42,497 nt of DNA from Novosphingobium sp. PC22D (GTDB lineage Bacteria; Pseudomonadota; Alphaproteobacteria; Sphingomonadales; Sphingomonadaceae). The notes under the pieces were generated by a model, which ran no database searches, had not been told where the DNA came from, and saw nothing but the letters and a program-made list of their open reading frames with translations. A program made the translations under genes and the position numbers. Location: positions 1 through 42,497 of the forward strand of contig NZ_MWMO01000023.1 of NCBI RefSeq assembly GCF_002556635.1, read 5' to 3'. This document shows positions 8,463 to 18,824 of this stretch, one piece after another (the first letter of the stretch is position 1; each line of letters opens with the position of its first letter).

Positions 8463-8792
8463 ATGACAGTCACGCCCTTCGTATATGTTGGCGCAGCGTT
8501 GACCGAAATCGCCGGATGCTTTTCCTTCTGGGTATGGCTGAGGATGGGACAGTCGCCGTTATGGGTTGTGCCGGGAATAGTATCACTCGCACTGTTCGCC
8601 TGGCTGCTGACATTGGTGGACAGCGACGCTGCGGGCCGCGCTTACGCGGCCTATGGAGGTGTCTATATCTTTGCGTCGTTGGGTTGGCTCTGGGCGGTTG
8701 AGGGCCTGCGCCCCGACCGCTGGGACATTGCGGGAGCTTCCATTTGCCTTATAGGGGCGGCGGTTATTCTGCTTGGCCCCCGCACCGGCTGA
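8463..8792 (+). CDS. ynfA: YnfA/UPF0060 family small membrane protein
   Basis: The 109-residue product matches the YnfA family (about 108 residues) along its whole length: four predicted transmembrane helices, the N-terminal FVYVGAALTEIAGCFSFW, the loop AYAAYGGVYIFASLGWLW and the C-terminal RPDRWDIAGASICLIGAAVILLGPR. The family is distantly related to small multidrug resistance exporters; a transport role is suspected but not established for most members. The ATG at 8463 has an AGGAAG site at suitable distance. It converges on htpX; a hairpin lies between the two genes. Confidence 0.9.
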   Translation: MTVTPFVYVGAALTEIAGCFSFWVWLRMGQSPLWVVPGIVSLALFAWLLTLVDSDAAGRAYAAYGGVYIFASLGWLWAVEGLRPDRWDIAGASICLIGAAVILLGPRTG

Positions 8793-8899
8793 ACGGCAAG
8801 CTGAGGTGTAGCGCACTGCGGATGGCAATTGGACGACCGCACGGCCAAGGGAGCAGAATACTCTCGCTCCAACACACCTGCACCGAATGTACCTGCGGC

Positions 8900-8942
8900 A
8901 GTTGGGGCGATGGACGTGGGTCTTCGTCCACCAGCCCCAACT
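8900..8942. terminator. hairpin between convergent ynfA and htpX
   Basis: An outer stem AGTTGGGGC/GCCCCAACT (9 bp) encloses an inner stem GGACG/CGTCC. It sits between the ends of two convergent genes and has no long T-run on either side, so it would be a weak or bidirectional terminator. Confidence 0.45.
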
Positions 8943-8971
8943 ATCCTGCGTTGTTGCACAAACCTGACCGC

Positions 8972-9841
8972 TCAGCATGGTCCGAGCCGCCCAATCGCAT
9001 TGGGGCGCCTCACTCGGTTTGCTTGTTGGCCCCGCATAGCCTCCAAAGCAGCAATTCGCCTTTCGGTCGCCGGATGCGTCGAGAACAGCTCTGAAACGTG
9101 CGTTGGCACGATGTAGAGTTGTGCCGCTGCGGGATTGCGTTCGGAAACCGGGTTAGGAATCCTCCGGGCCGGGGAGGCGATTTTCCTCAGAGCCGAAGCC
9201 AGGGCCGCAGGATTGCCGCAAATCTCCGCACCGGCACGGTCAGCACCAAATTCCCGAGTACGGCTTATAGCCATCTGCACAATCATCGCCGCAAATGGTG
9301 CGACCACGACTGCCGCGAGCAGCGCCAAGGGATTGGACCTGTTGTCATTGCTGAAGAAGAAGCCAAAATTAGCGATCATGGAGATGGCGCCGGCGATCGT
9401 AGCTACCATCGTCATAATCAGCGTATCGCGATTGCGGATGTGACCTAACTCATGCGCCATCACGGCTGCGATCTCTTCGTGCGAAAGAATGCGCAAGAGA
9501 CCCGTCGTTGCTGCAACCGCAGCGTGGCCGGGATCGCGTCCGGTCGCAAAGGCGTTCGGATGAGGGCTATCGATAATATAGACTTTGGGAACCGGCAAAC
9601 CGGCCCGGATCGCGAGCTCACGAACCATTCCATAGAATTCAGGGGCGCTGGTGGCGTTCACTTCGCGAGCCCTGTGCATGGACAATACGATTTTGTCCGC
9701 ATTCCAGTATGTGAAAAAGTTCATCGCCGCCGCCAGTACGAGCGCGATCAATGCGCCGCTGGAGCCGCCGATCATGTAGCCGAGGCCCATGAAAAGCGCG
9801 GTCAAGGCAGCGAGCAGAATGAATGTCTTCATCGTGTTCAC
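8972..9841 (-). CDS. htpX: HtpX-family membrane zinc metalloprotease
   Basis: A 289-residue M48 protease of the inner membrane, part of membrane-protein quality control. Two N-terminal transmembrane helices (about residues 5-20 and 25-45), the SPxPNAFATGRDPGHAAVAATTGLL motif region, the zinc motif AVMAHELGHIRNRD at about residues 128-141, two more hydrophobic helices (about 145-200), and the third zinc ligand region RTREFGADRAGA are all present. The GTG start at 9841 is supported by GGAGG 7 nt upstream; an in-frame ATG lies three codons later. Heat-shock control is usual for the family, and a weak candidate promoter lies at 9872-9899. It fits the surrounding stress-gene theme. Confidence 0.93.
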   Translation of the reverse strand: MNTMKTFILLAALTALFMGLGYMIGGSSGALIALVLAAAMNFFTYWNADKIVLSMHRAREVNATSAPEFYGMVRELAIRAGLPVPKVYIIDSPHPNAFATGRDPGHAAVAATTGLLRILSHEEIAAVMAHELGHIRNRDTLIMTMVATIAGAISMIANFGFFFSNDNRSNPLALLAAVVVAPFAAMIVQMAISRTREFGADRAGAEICGNPAALASALRKIASPARRIPNPVSERNPAAAQLYIVPTHVSELFSTHPATERRIAALEAMRGQQANRVRRPNAIGRLGPC

Positions 9842-10166
9842 TGTGGGTCCTCCAACCTGTTATTCAGCACTGATTTAGGTGAACGACGACCTGTTTCAAT
9901 TCCTGGTGAACCCGAAAATTCGGCGAAATGCAGCGTGTCCGCGCGCCGCGTAACTCCCGCCCTGCGCGCATAATGCGACACTGCTCATACGCGCGCCATT
10001 CGACGCAGGGTTTGAACGTCTATGTGGTCTTGATGGAACCCGCGAAAGTCGCTTGCCTCAGGCCATCCAGAGCCGCGCCTCCACCACGATATCGGGCAAC
10101 CCAGTACGTGAAAGGTCAGTGCGAGGCAAAAACGCGGATCGGGGAACGGCAGAGTGAGAGGCGCGG
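9842..10166. other. intergenic region upstream of htpX
   Basis: A 325-bp gap between htpX and the small membrane gene at 10167, both on the minus strand. Only the weak promoter candidate next to htpX was noticed; no convincing gene. Confidence 0.5.
9872..9899 (-). promoter_or_regulatory. candidate htpX promoter
   Basis: On the minus strand TTGAAA (9894-9899) and TAAATC (9872-9877) are 16 bp apart, about 30 bp upstream of the htpX start. The -35 resembles alphaproteobacterial heat-shock or housekeeping promoters; support is weak. Confidence 0.3.
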
Positions 10167-10460
10167 TTATTGTTCTGAAGCTGACTCCGCCTTTTCAGGT
10201 GGAACAGGCGTCATTGGCGTCTTGGGCAGTTCCACCGGGACCGCGAGGGGATCAGGTTCGGTTACTATCAATTCCCCACCGCTGATATCCTTAGCGCCCG
10301 GAACATAGGTGACCTCCTTTTCCTCCTCCTGGCCAAACGGGCCAATGAACCAAACGAGGAGAGCGATCACCAGCAAAGCTGCCAGTATCCAGAGAAGCTT
10401 TCCTGGAACAGTTTCAAGGAAGGGTTCGTCAGACAATTCCGCCTCCTTCTCGTCAATCAT
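10167..10460 (-). CDS. small single-pass membrane protein
   Basis: A 97-residue protein of unknown function. It has an acidic N-terminus, one strong transmembrane helix (about residues 21-42, LLWILAALLVIALLVWFIGPF) and a Pro/Glu-rich soluble tail with repeated valine/proline segments. The ATG at 10460 lies inside the last codons of the YfdX-family gene (8-bp overlap), so translation is coupled and a joint function in the cell envelope is plausible. I do not recognise a named family. Confidence 0.7.
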   Translation of the reverse strand: MIDEKEAELSDEPFLETVPGKLLWILAALLVIALLVWFIGPFGQEEEKEVTYVPGAKDISGGELIVTEPDPLAVPVELPKTPMTPVPPEKAESASEQ

Positions 10461-11424
10461 TAACTGTCGTTTCGAGATTATCGATCTGCTTGCCTATTGA
10501 TTCAAACAGATCCCCCGATTCGTTTTTGGCAGAGACCCTTTTCTTCAAATCCTCTATGTCCCGAGCAAGCTTTTCATAAAGGCTGTCATTGCCGTATGTC
10601 AGAGCCCTCGCGAGCTCCACCTGATACGAGGCATTGTCGATGAAGATGGTCGGGTCGATTTGCGATTTCTCCGACTCTTCGTCCGCCGCCTTCGCAGAGC
10701 CTTCGTGCAGCTGCTTCTCTGCGGCATTCAGCATCGCCTGAGCGCGCAAAAGTGGAAGCGGCAGAATCTCTTCCTCGATCACCAGGGCCGATAAAGCAGT
10801 GTTGAGAGCGGTTTTTGCCTCAGCCAATTTGCCTTGATCGATGAGACGAGCAGCCCCTCTGATGGCGGCAGGATATGTTGCGAGGGGAATATTGGTGGTG
10901 TGGATCCGAATCTCGCTGGCGAAGGTTTCCATCAACACTCGCGCGTCCTGCAGACGCCCCTCCTTTACCAGGGCTTCAATTCTGTCCCGGACTTTCCTGA
11001 CGTCGGCGACTGTCGCGATGATGTCTGTGCGGCTGGTCACGACATCAACGGGCGCCAGCGCAAGGCCCGGATCCCGAGCCAAGATTATGTCGAGCCTGCC
11101 CGTAGCTGTCGCGAGGGCATCCAGCGCTTTCTTTCCGTCTTGCTTGTCCAGATGCTCGATCGCAAGTTTGGTCTGTTGGAGCGCCTCCACAGCTTCGGAA
11201 AGAAGTTCGGCGCGCTTCTTGGTGACTTCATCACCTGCTTTCTCGCCAACAGATGCTCCAACTGCTTCCGTCGCCTCCGCTTGGCTCGGCGGGGCTGTAG
11301 ATTCCTTGTCGCTTTCCTGGGCGCTGGCGCTGACGGATACGCCGAGGAGCAACGCAGCATAGAGACCTCTGACCGAGACCCGATGCAGTACCCGTGTTTT
11401 GCGGCCCTTCTTATTCTGATCCAT
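10453..11424 (-). CDS. YfdX family protein
   Basis: A secreted or periplasmic protein of 323 residues. A signal peptide (about residues 18-36, LYAALLLGVSVSASAQ) is followed by an acidic, Ala/Glu-rich linker and an all-helical domain with the YfdX signature features: LLSEAVEALQQTKLAIEHL, DVVTSRTDIIATV, IPLATYPAAIRGAARLIDQGKLAEAKTAL and LPLPLLRAQAMLNAAEK. YfdX proteins occur in enterobacterial acid-stress loci and in transmissible heat-resistance islands, where a chaperone-like role has been proposed. Here the gene sits with htpX, groESL and sugar-metabolism genes, which fits stress protection. It overlaps the downstream small membrane gene. Confidence 0.85.
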   Translation of the reverse strand: MDQNKKGRKTRVLHRVSVRGLYAALLLGVSVSASAQESDKESTAPPSQAEATEAVGASVGEKAGDEVTKKRAELLSEAVEALQQTKLAIEHLDKQDGKKALDALATATGRLDIILARDPGLALAPVDVVTSRTDIIATVADVRKVRDRIEALVKEGRLQDARVLMETFASEIRIHTTNIPLATYPAAIRGAARLIDQGKLAEAKTALNTALSALVIEEEILPLPLLRAQAMLNAAEKQLHEGSAKAADEESEKSQIDPTIFIDNASYQVELARALTYGNDSLYEKLARDIEDLKKRVSAKNESGDLFESIGKQIDNLETTVND

Positions 11425-11841
11425 CGTGCTTCCTTCCCTAAGGCAATTTCCAGACTGGGCCGGCCTTCATTTCCAGCGGCATGAAGATCATGCCGACGCC
11501 TCGACTTGGCAGGCGCTTATTTGCGTAAGGCAGGCAGCCGATCCGGCTGTCCGATCGGAGGTACGGGACCGCCACAAGCAAGCGCTGGAAGCCCATCCGC
11601 TGAGAGAGACAAAGTGTAAGAGCTCTCCAACCATGAGGCTCTTCTTCCATCAGGTGGTAGGCGGCGCACTGATCTGAATCAGTGCATCCTGCATTGGCGC
11701 GCTCTGCTCTCGCAAATCTCTTCATCCTGTCGGACGAGGCGCGCTTCTATGACCCGCGAAGGCAGGCTTTTCAGCTCCGCGCCCGATCTGGCGTGAAGAC
11801 ATGGCTTTTGGACAAGCCCTGCAAGAACGCCTGAATTGCTC
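11425..11841. other. intergenic region between GT20 gene and yfdX-like gene
   Basis: A 417-bp gap on a minus-strand run. It contains a perfect 8-bp palindrome (GCACTGAT, ctga, ATCAGTGC at 11666-11685), which could be an operator or the foot of a terminator for the GT20 operon. A 70-codon minus-strand frame (roughly 11438-11650) has fair codon usage but no similarity I recognise. Confidence 0.45.
11666..11685. promoter_or_regulatory. perfect palindrome upstream of the yfdX-like gene
   Basis: Arms of 8 bp (GCACTGAT and ATCAGTGC) with a 4-nt centre, about 240 bp before the yfdX-like start and 157 bp after the GT20 stop. No T-run follows on either strand, so an operator is more likely than a terminator. 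Confidence 0.35.
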
Positions 11842-13257
11842 CTACGCCGCTTGCGACAAGAGCACCGGCCTTTCGATTTCGGATGAGCCGCGCAGTCGCT
11901 GGAGAAAACTGTCACACCACCAAGCCGCATCTTCCCGGTTCACGATGTCGTATAGCGAGCGCCAGCGACGCTTGCGCTCTGCGACCGGCATCTTGAGCGC
12001 CTGTTCGATAGCTTCCGCCAATTCGTCAGCGCTGAATGGATTGATGGTGAGCGCCTCTTTCAGCTGAGCCGCCGCTCCGGTGAATTTCGACAGAATAAGC
12101 ACTCCGGGATTTTCAGGATCCTGTGCCGCGACGAACTCCTTCGCCACGAGGTTCATGCCGTCCTGAAGCGGAGTCACGAGCCCGATCCGGGCCGCCCGGA
12201 AGATTCCCGCAAGTTGCTGCCTGCTGTGCTCACGGTTCACATAGCGGATCGGCACCCAGTTCGAGGTCGCATGTTTGCCGTTGATGCGGCCTGAAAGAGC
12301 TTCGAGTTCTTCGCGGATATGACTGTAGCACGGAATGTCATTGCGCGCGGGCGGTGCGATCTGGAGCAGGAAAATCTGCTCCTGCATATCGGGCCGCGCG
12401 GAGAGGAAACGGTCATAACCGGCAAAACGCTGCGGTAGCCCTTTTGAAAAGTCCAGCCGATCGACTCCGGCGATCATGCTCCTGCCATTCGCGCTTTCCA
12501 TGGAAGCCTGATGGCTGGCCCGTGCCTCGGGGCTGGCCAGCAAATCTCGATATTCGGCTGCATCAATACCAACGGGCAGAGCGAGAACCCTGATACAGCG
12601 GCCTTCGAATTCGATCAGGTCATCTTCAATCGGAGAGATGCCGAGTTCGCTCTCGAGATAGTCGAGAAAGGCCTGTCGGTAATCTTCAGTTTGAAAGCCG
12701 ATAACGTCATAGCACAGCAAGGCTTGAACCATCCTGGCATGGTCAGGCAGAGCGGTCAGTATCGAACGGTGCGGCCAGGGCGTGTGCAGGAAGAAGCCGA
12801 TCCTGTTGGCGCATCCCAACGCGCGAAGTTCGTTTGCGACCAGGAACAAGGGATAATCGTGCACCCAGACAAGGTGGTCCTCCTCGATCAAGGGCATAAT
12901 AGACCGAGCCAAACGGGAATTGCCCCGCTCATAGCCGTCCGTAAAATGACGTTCGAATTCCGCAAGATCGGTACGGCCGTGCAGCATCGGCCACAATGTC
13001 CGGTTGGCATACCCATTCACGAACTCATCAATATCGGCAGGGTCCAGATCGACACTCGCCACCCGCATCCCGTCGCGGCATTCGAGTTTCAACGAACCGG
13101 TAAAGCGTTCGGTGACTTTGCCGGACCAGCCAAACCACAGCGCATTCCGACCTGCCATTGCCGATACGATTGGCTGCGGCAGGCCACCTCCATGCGCTTC
13201 GGCTTCGCCTTCAGCTAAGGCATGAACGAGACTAGAAATGACGATCAGTCGTTCCAT
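11842..13257 (-). CDS. otsA: GT20 glycosyltransferase, trehalose-6-phosphate synthase-like
   Basis: A 471-residue retaining glycosyltransferase similar to E. coli OtsA over its whole length: WFGWSGK, LVWVHDYPLF, GFFLHTPWP, GFQTEDYR, the nucleotide-sugar Arg/Lys in GVDRLDFSKGLPQRF, SGRINGKH, and DGMNLVAKEFVAAQDPENPGVLILSKFTGAA. OtsA couples UDP-glucose to glucose-6-phosphate. Here the N-terminal SNR motif, whose Arg contacts the acceptor phosphate, reads SSLV, and the acceptor-site Tyr (FHYR in OtsA) is Gly in LHGR. The donor site looks intact, so the acceptor may differ. No trehalose-phosphatase gene is nearby. It is third in an operon after the GT4 and glucosidase-like genes (12-bp gap). The symbol is by similarity only. 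Confidence 0.82.
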   Translation of the reverse strand: MERLIVISSLVHALAEGEAEAHGGGLPQPIVSAMAGRNALWFGWSGKVTERFTGSLKLECRDGMRVASVDLDPADIDEFVNGYANRTLWPMLHGRTDLAEFERHFTDGYERGNSRLARSIMPLIEEDHLVWVHDYPLFLVANELRALGCANRIGFFLHTPWPHRSILTALPDHARMVQALLCYDVIGFQTEDYRQAFLDYLESELGISPIEDDLIEFEGRCIRVLALPVGIDAAEYRDLLASPEARASHQASMESANGRSMIAGVDRLDFSKGLPQRFAGYDRFLSARPDMQEQIFLLQIAPPARNDIPCYSHIREELEALSGRINGKHATSNWVPIRYVNREHSRQQLAGIFRAARIGLVTPLQDGMNLVAKEFVAAQDPENPGVLILSKFTGAAAQLKEALTINPFSADELAEAIEQALKMPVAERKRRWRSLYDIVNREDAAWWCDSFLQRLRGSSEIERPVLLSQAA

Positions 13258-13269
13258 GGCTCTTCCTCA

Positions 13270-15489
13270 TCAGACCATCGACAGAACTCGCACGTCGCCC
13301 GTACGATCCAGAACATCGACCAGAACCTTCTCACCCGAGCGCCTCAACATGATGTCGGCATGTCCATCGCCGGCGCGAACGTGGCGAATGTGGAGTTCAT
13401 CCAGAAAGTTCGGCAAAACAGGTTCGCTGAAAATGATGTGTTCGGCCTTCGCATCGAAACTGAGGCCGAGACTCGATTGAATCAGAAAGAGCGGCGCGGC
13501 TGCGGACCATGCCTGCGGAATGCAGGCCACCGGATAAAAGGTCGGACCCTGGACCGGACGGCGGGGGAAGCCGCAGAACAACTCCGGAAGACGGCGGAGG
13601 TCGACATAAGTTGAAGCGCCCATCAAGGCCTCGAAAATCATCGAAGCCTCCAGCCGGAATCCATAACGGGAGAAGCCCGCCGCAATCAACGCGTTGTCAT
13701 GCGGCCAGATCGAGCCATTATGATAACTCATGGGATTGTATCGGGCTTCGGTAGTGGCAATTGTACGAATGCCCCAGCCGGAAAAACTGGAAGGCGACAT
13801 CAACGTCTCGACGACGGCAGCGGCGCGCTCGGGCTTGGCAAGCCCGGTAAAGAGAACGTGTCCCGCATTGGACGAACGAACCCGGCAGGGCCGTTTCTCT
13901 CCATCCAGTGCAAGAACGTATGTACGGAGATCCTCGTCGTAGAAGTCGCGGTCGAACCGCTCGCGTAACGCCTCGGCCCGCATTCTCAGTGACTGGGCCT
14001 CCTTGGCGTTACCCAGTCGATCAAGCATCGCGGCCCCGGCTTCCCACGCTCCATAGACATAAGCTTGCACTTCAGCGAGCGCGATCGGTCCAGCTGCTAG
14101 GCGGCCGTCTGCATGGAAAACAGAGTCGTAACTGTCTTTCCAGCCCTGGTTGGCCAGCCCTTCCTGCGTGTGTCGGCCATATTCCACATAGCCGTCGCCA
14201 TCCCGGTCGCCATGGTCCTGGATCCAACGCAGGGCGGCTTCGACATTCGGCCAGATGGCTCGGGCGAATTCGACGTCATCTGTACGCTGAAGGTATGCGC
14301 CGGCCAGGATGACAAAGAGGGGGGTGGAATCGATGCTGCCATAGTAGTGGCGGAACGGCACTTCTCCCAATTCCGCCATTTCACCGCGGCGAACCTCATG
14401 GAGGATCTTGCCAGGTTCTGCATCGGCGGCCGCATCGAATTCCTTTGCCTGTTTCGCCGCGAGATAGGACAGGACACCGCGAGCGATTTCCGGATCGATC
14501 CACAGCGTTTCCAACGCTGTAATAAGCGCGTCGCGCCCGAAGATCGTGCTGAACCAGGGAATGCCGGCGTATGGATAGGGGCCATGCTCCGTGTCTGTGA
14601 CAAGCATGTAGATGTCGGCCACACAGCGGCGAAGCGCCTGATTGAAAATCTCATTGGATGATGCGACTGCGGCAGCCCGCGAGGAAGATGCGCGCAACGC
14701 CCTCCTTGCAGCCCGGAACGAGTGTATGAAAGAGGTACGCAGATCCTGGTTCAGATCCGCTTCCCCGCAATGCACCTCAATAAGAATGGATTGCCGCTCG
14801 CCTGCCCCCAATTTGAATGAGAAGACAGCCTGATCGTGGCTGATAACCTGTGGCTGCGGTGAAAACCTCAGAGTGGTATGACGCGTCAGATTGTCGCGGC
14901 CAATATAGCTCAGCACCACATGGTCATCACCGAACACCGGAGAGCATCGCTCTCCGCGCTTTGGGCGAACCGTGCCGCGCACCTCGAACAGATCGGCGAA
15001 ATCAGCGGCGTAACCGATCTCCACTGACAATCGATGCGGCTGATCGTCGTAGTTGAAGAGTGACAGCCGTTCATATGCGACGCCGTTCCAGAGGAAGCGC
15101 GTCCTGCGGATGTGGACGAGGTCATTCCGCAAGACGCATTCGCCACCCTCATCGTGGATATCCGGATTCGTTAGATCACAGGTCAACGTCGCATTGTCGT
15201 CTCTCAATGCGGAACTGAGAAGAATCGGCCGCACTCCGCCCATGAGTGTCAGATAGAAATGCGAGAGATGGCGTGTATCCCGGTGATACAGCCCTTCCGG
15301 ACTTCCATGGCCGCTGATGGCATCGCCACTGTGATCGAACACCGCGAACGTATCGCCGTGCTTGAGCGTGCGCGGTCTTCGTTCATGCAACGAGGCAGTT
15401 GCCGGAACGAAGAACTGGGTTGGTGCTTTCGCGATGCCATTGGGCTCTGTCGCCCGGGCAGAATCTGAACCAGCTACGGCCATATCCAT
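13270..15489 (-). CDS. amylo-alpha-1,6-glucosidase / glycogen-debranching-like enzyme
   Basis: A 739-residue cytoplasmic protein with the two-domain layout of bacterial amylo-alpha-1,6-glucosidase-like enzymes. An N-terminal beta-rich domain (about residues 25-260; LKHGDTFAVFDHSGDA, EGLYHRDTRHLSHF) is followed by an (alpha/alpha)6-barrel (about 290-700) with GIPWFSTIFGRDALIT, LANQGWKDSYDSVFHADG and NGSIWPHDNALIAAGFSRYG. The Asp in GWKDS and the acidic residues near the barrel openings are the usual catalytic region. Start ATG 15489 has GAGGGG upstream at 7 nt. Neighbours are a GT4 glycosyltransferase and a GT20 enzyme, so a role in making or trimming a glucoside or storage glucan under stress is likely. 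The exact substrate is not determined. Confidence 0.85.
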   Translation of the reverse strand: MDMAVAGSDSARATEPNGIAKAPTQFFVPATASLHERRPRTLKHGDTFAVFDHSGDAISGHGSPEGLYHRDTRHLSHFYLTLMGGVRPILLSSALRDDNATLTCDLTNPDIHDEGGECVLRNDLVHIRRTRFLWNGVAYERLSLFNYDDQPHRLSVEIGYAADFADLFEVRGTVRPKRGERCSPVFGDDHVVLSYIGRDNLTRHTTLRFSPQPQVISHDQAVFSFKLGAGERQSILIEVHCGEADLNQDLRTSFIHSFRAARRALRASSSRAAAVASSNEIFNQALRRCVADIYMLVTDTEHGPYPYAGIPWFSTIFGRDALITALETLWIDPEIARGVLSYLAAKQAKEFDAAADAEPGKILHEVRRGEMAELGEVPFRHYYGSIDSTPLFVILAGAYLQRTDDVEFARAIWPNVEAALRWIQDHGDRDGDGYVEYGRHTQEGLANQGWKDSYDSVFHADGRLAAGPIALAEVQAYVYGAWEAGAAMLDRLGNAKEAQSLRMRAEALRERFDRDFYDEDLRTYVLALDGEKRPCRVRSSNAGHVLFTGLAKPERAAAVVETLMSPSSFSGWGIRTIATTEARYNPMSYHNGSIWPHDNALIAAGFSRYGFRLEASMIFEALMGASTYVDLRRLPELFCGFPRRPVQGPTFYPVACIPQAWSAAAPLFLIQSSLGLSFDAKAEHIIFSEPVLPNFLDELHIRHVRAGDGHADIMLRRSGEKVLVDVLDRTGDVRVLSMV

Positions 15490-15509
15490 CTCGCTTCCCC
15501 TCGCCTGAA

Positions 15510-16604
15510 TCAGGCTTCACTTTCGAGTGTCGGATCTGCTTCGACTAACCTGTCGACATCCAGGCCATCCAGATATCCTCTGTGCAGTGACTTGTAGATT
15601 TTCACATAGTCTTGGGCCATCCGTTCGACCGAGAAACGTGCTTCAAATGCCGTTCGCACGGCCGCACGGTCCAGCGCGTCAAGCCGCTGCACGGCCTGGA
15701 CCGCCTCGTCCACATCGGTGACAATGTAACCTGACACCCCTTCGTCGATCACTTCCGGTACGGAACCGCAACGAAAGGCGATGACGGGCGTACCGCAGGC
15801 CATCGCCTCGATCATCACCAGCCCAAAAGGTTCGGGCCAGTCGATTGGAAACAGAAGTGCACGGGCATTGCCCAGAAATTCCGCCTTCTGATGTTCGTCG
15901 ATCTCCCCGATGAATTCGACATTGGGATTGGCCGCGATCATCGGAGCGATCATTTCATCCCAGTATGTCTGATCGGCCTTGTCTACCTTGGCGGCGATCC
16001 TGAGCGGCATGCCGGAACGAGCAGCGATCTCAATTGCCCTGTCGGGGCGCTTTTCAGGGGAAATGCGACCGAGAAAGGCAAGATAGTCTCCCTTCGCTTC
16101 CAGTGTGGCTGGCAAGAGATCGCGCGGAAGCCCGTGGTAGACGGTGCCCGCCCAGTTGACGGGCGGCATCGGTTGACGCTGGTGGTCCGAGATGGACACC
16201 AAGGGCATATCCGAGAAGCGGCGATAGAAGGGCTGAAGATCGGGAAGATCCAAACGACCGTGAAGGGTCGTCAGCGTCTTGTTCGCAAAACTGCGGGTCA
16301 ACGGCGCATGCAACAGGTCGATATGGAAGTGGAGAACATCGAACTCGTGGGCCCGCCTCGCAACCTCATCAAGCAGGATCATGTGATGAGGAATGGCATC
16401 GACAATCAACGGATTGAGGCGGAGCGCGGTCTCCGTAATCGGAACCAGTTCCGCTGCGGTCGTTGAGTCCCCGCTGGCGAATAGCGTTACATCATGGCCC
16501 TGGCGGACCAGTTCTTCGGTCAGGTAGGAAACAATCCTTTCCGTGCCTCCATAAAGGCGCGGCGGTACGCTTTCGGCGATCGGAGCAATCTGGGCAATCT
16601 TCAT
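15510..16604 (-). CDS. GT4-family glycosyltransferase
   Basis: A 364-residue GT-B fold glycosyltransferase. The N-terminal acceptor half begins MKIAQIAPIAESVPPRLYGGTERIVSYL, the glycine-rich loop of family 4. The C-terminal donor half contains YLAFLGRISPEKRPDRAIEIA and the E(x)7E region EPFGLVMIEAMACGTPVIAFRCGSVPEVI, where the two Glu contact the nucleotide sugar. ATG 16604 is well supported by GGAGGATTGAAAC. It is the first gene of the operon with the glucosidase-like and GT20 genes (20- and 12-bp gaps) and lies 116 bp after groEL, beyond a hairpin. The acceptor is unknown. Confidence 0.88.
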   Translation of the reverse strand: MKIAQIAPIAESVPPRLYGGTERIVSYLTEELVRQGHDVTLFASGDSTTAAELVPITETALRLNPLIVDAIPHHMILLDEVARRAHEFDVLHFHIDLLHAPLTRSFANKTLTTLHGRLDLPDLQPFYRRFSDMPLVSISDHQRQPMPPVNWAGTVYHGLPRDLLPATLEAKGDYLAFLGRISPEKRPDRAIEIAARSGMPLRIAAKVDKADQTYWDEMIAPMIAANPNVEFIGEIDEHQKAEFLGNARALLFPIDWPEPFGLVMIEAMACGTPVIAFRCGSVPEVIDEGVSGYIVTDVDEAVQAVQRLDALDRAAVRTAFEARFSVERMAQDYVKIYKSLHRGYLDGLDVDRLVEADPTLESEA

Positions 16605-16686
16605 GTTTCAATCCTCCATGCACGGAGCAGGCAGGGAGAATTGCCCAGCTCCCCGCATGCCGATTGGAACCAGAAAGAGTGTGAAG

Positions 16687-16710
16687 GGCCCCGGCGCGAG
16701 CGCCGGGGCC
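16687..16710 (-). terminator. hairpin after groEL
   Basis: GGCCCCGGCGC and GCGCCGGGGCC form an 11-bp perfect stem with a 2-nt centre, just downstream of the groEL stop. On the minus strand it is followed by CTTCACACTCTTTC rather than a clean T-run, so termination may be partial, leaving read-through into the GT4 operon. Confidence 0.55.
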
Positions 16711-16720
16711 AGCGGCCGTA

Positions 16721-18340
<1,620 letters not shown>

Positions 18341-18394
18341 TTTGGCCTGCTCCTTTCTCTTCCTTCGGTTGAACTGAAGATCGGGCTTTCTCGA

Positions 18395-18709
18395 TTACGC
18401 CGCTTTCTTGAGCTCGGCGGTGTGCTCGATAATGCCCAGGACGTCGCTCTCCTTCATGATGAGCAGATCTTCGCCTTCGATCCGCACTTCGGTGCCGGAC
18501 CACTTTCCGAACAGAATGTGATCGCCGGCTTTGACATCGAGTTCGACCAGCTTGCCGGTTTCATCGCGCGCGCCGGGCCCAACGGCGACAACTTCGCCCT
18601 CCGTCGGTTTCTCCTTCGCGGTGTCAGGGATGATAATGCCGCCTGCGGTTTTCTCTTCCGCTTCGATGCGGCGAACCAGCACACGATCGTGCAAGGGGCG
18701 GAAATGCAT
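18395..18709 (-). CDS. groES: 10-kDa co-chaperonin GroES
   Basis: A 104-residue co-chaperonin that caps GroEL. FRPLHDRVLVRRIEAEEKTAGGIIIPDTAKEKP at the start contains the mobile loop, and ILFGKWSGTEVRIEGEDLLIMKESDVLGII is the conserved C-terminal strand region; a short extra tail (EHTAELKKAA) makes it slightly longer than the usual 95 residues. ATG 18709 is preceded by GGAGG at 6 nt. It is the first gene of the groESL operon; the operator and promoter lie at 18779-18851. Confidence 0.96.
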   Translation of the reverse strand: MHFRPLHDRVLVRRIEAEEKTAGGIIIPDTAKEKPTEGEVVAVGPGARDETGKLVELDVKAGDHILFGKWSGTEVRIEGEDLLIMKESDVLGIIEHTAELKKAA

Positions 18710-18778
18710 GCATAACCTCCATTGTACAAGCGATATGACTAAAGGCGCCTCCCCCGCTTTCGGCAGGAGACTCGCGCG

Positions 18779-18807
18779 ATCTAGTTTTGGGGAAAAACGG
18801 CTTCAAG
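18779..18807 (-). promoter_or_regulatory. heat-shock-type promoter of groESL
   Basis: On the minus strand CTTGAA (18802-18807) is followed after 17 bp by CTAGAT (18779-18784), about 70 bp before groES. CTTGAA is the -35 of sigma-32 promoters in alphaproteobacteria; the -10 is less typical. Confidence 0.5.
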
Positions 18808-18824
18808 AGGTCCGAAGAAATTTT

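Noticed and set aside
8943..8975. TTGTTGCACAAA near the htpX stop as an IS terminal repeat
   Set aside because: It resembles ends of some IS5-type elements, but no partner repeat was found and HtpX is of normal length.
11438..11650. Possible 70-codon gene before the yfdX-like gene
   Set aside because: Codon usage is acceptable in part, but there is no good ribosome site and no recognisable protein; not strong enough to list as a gene.
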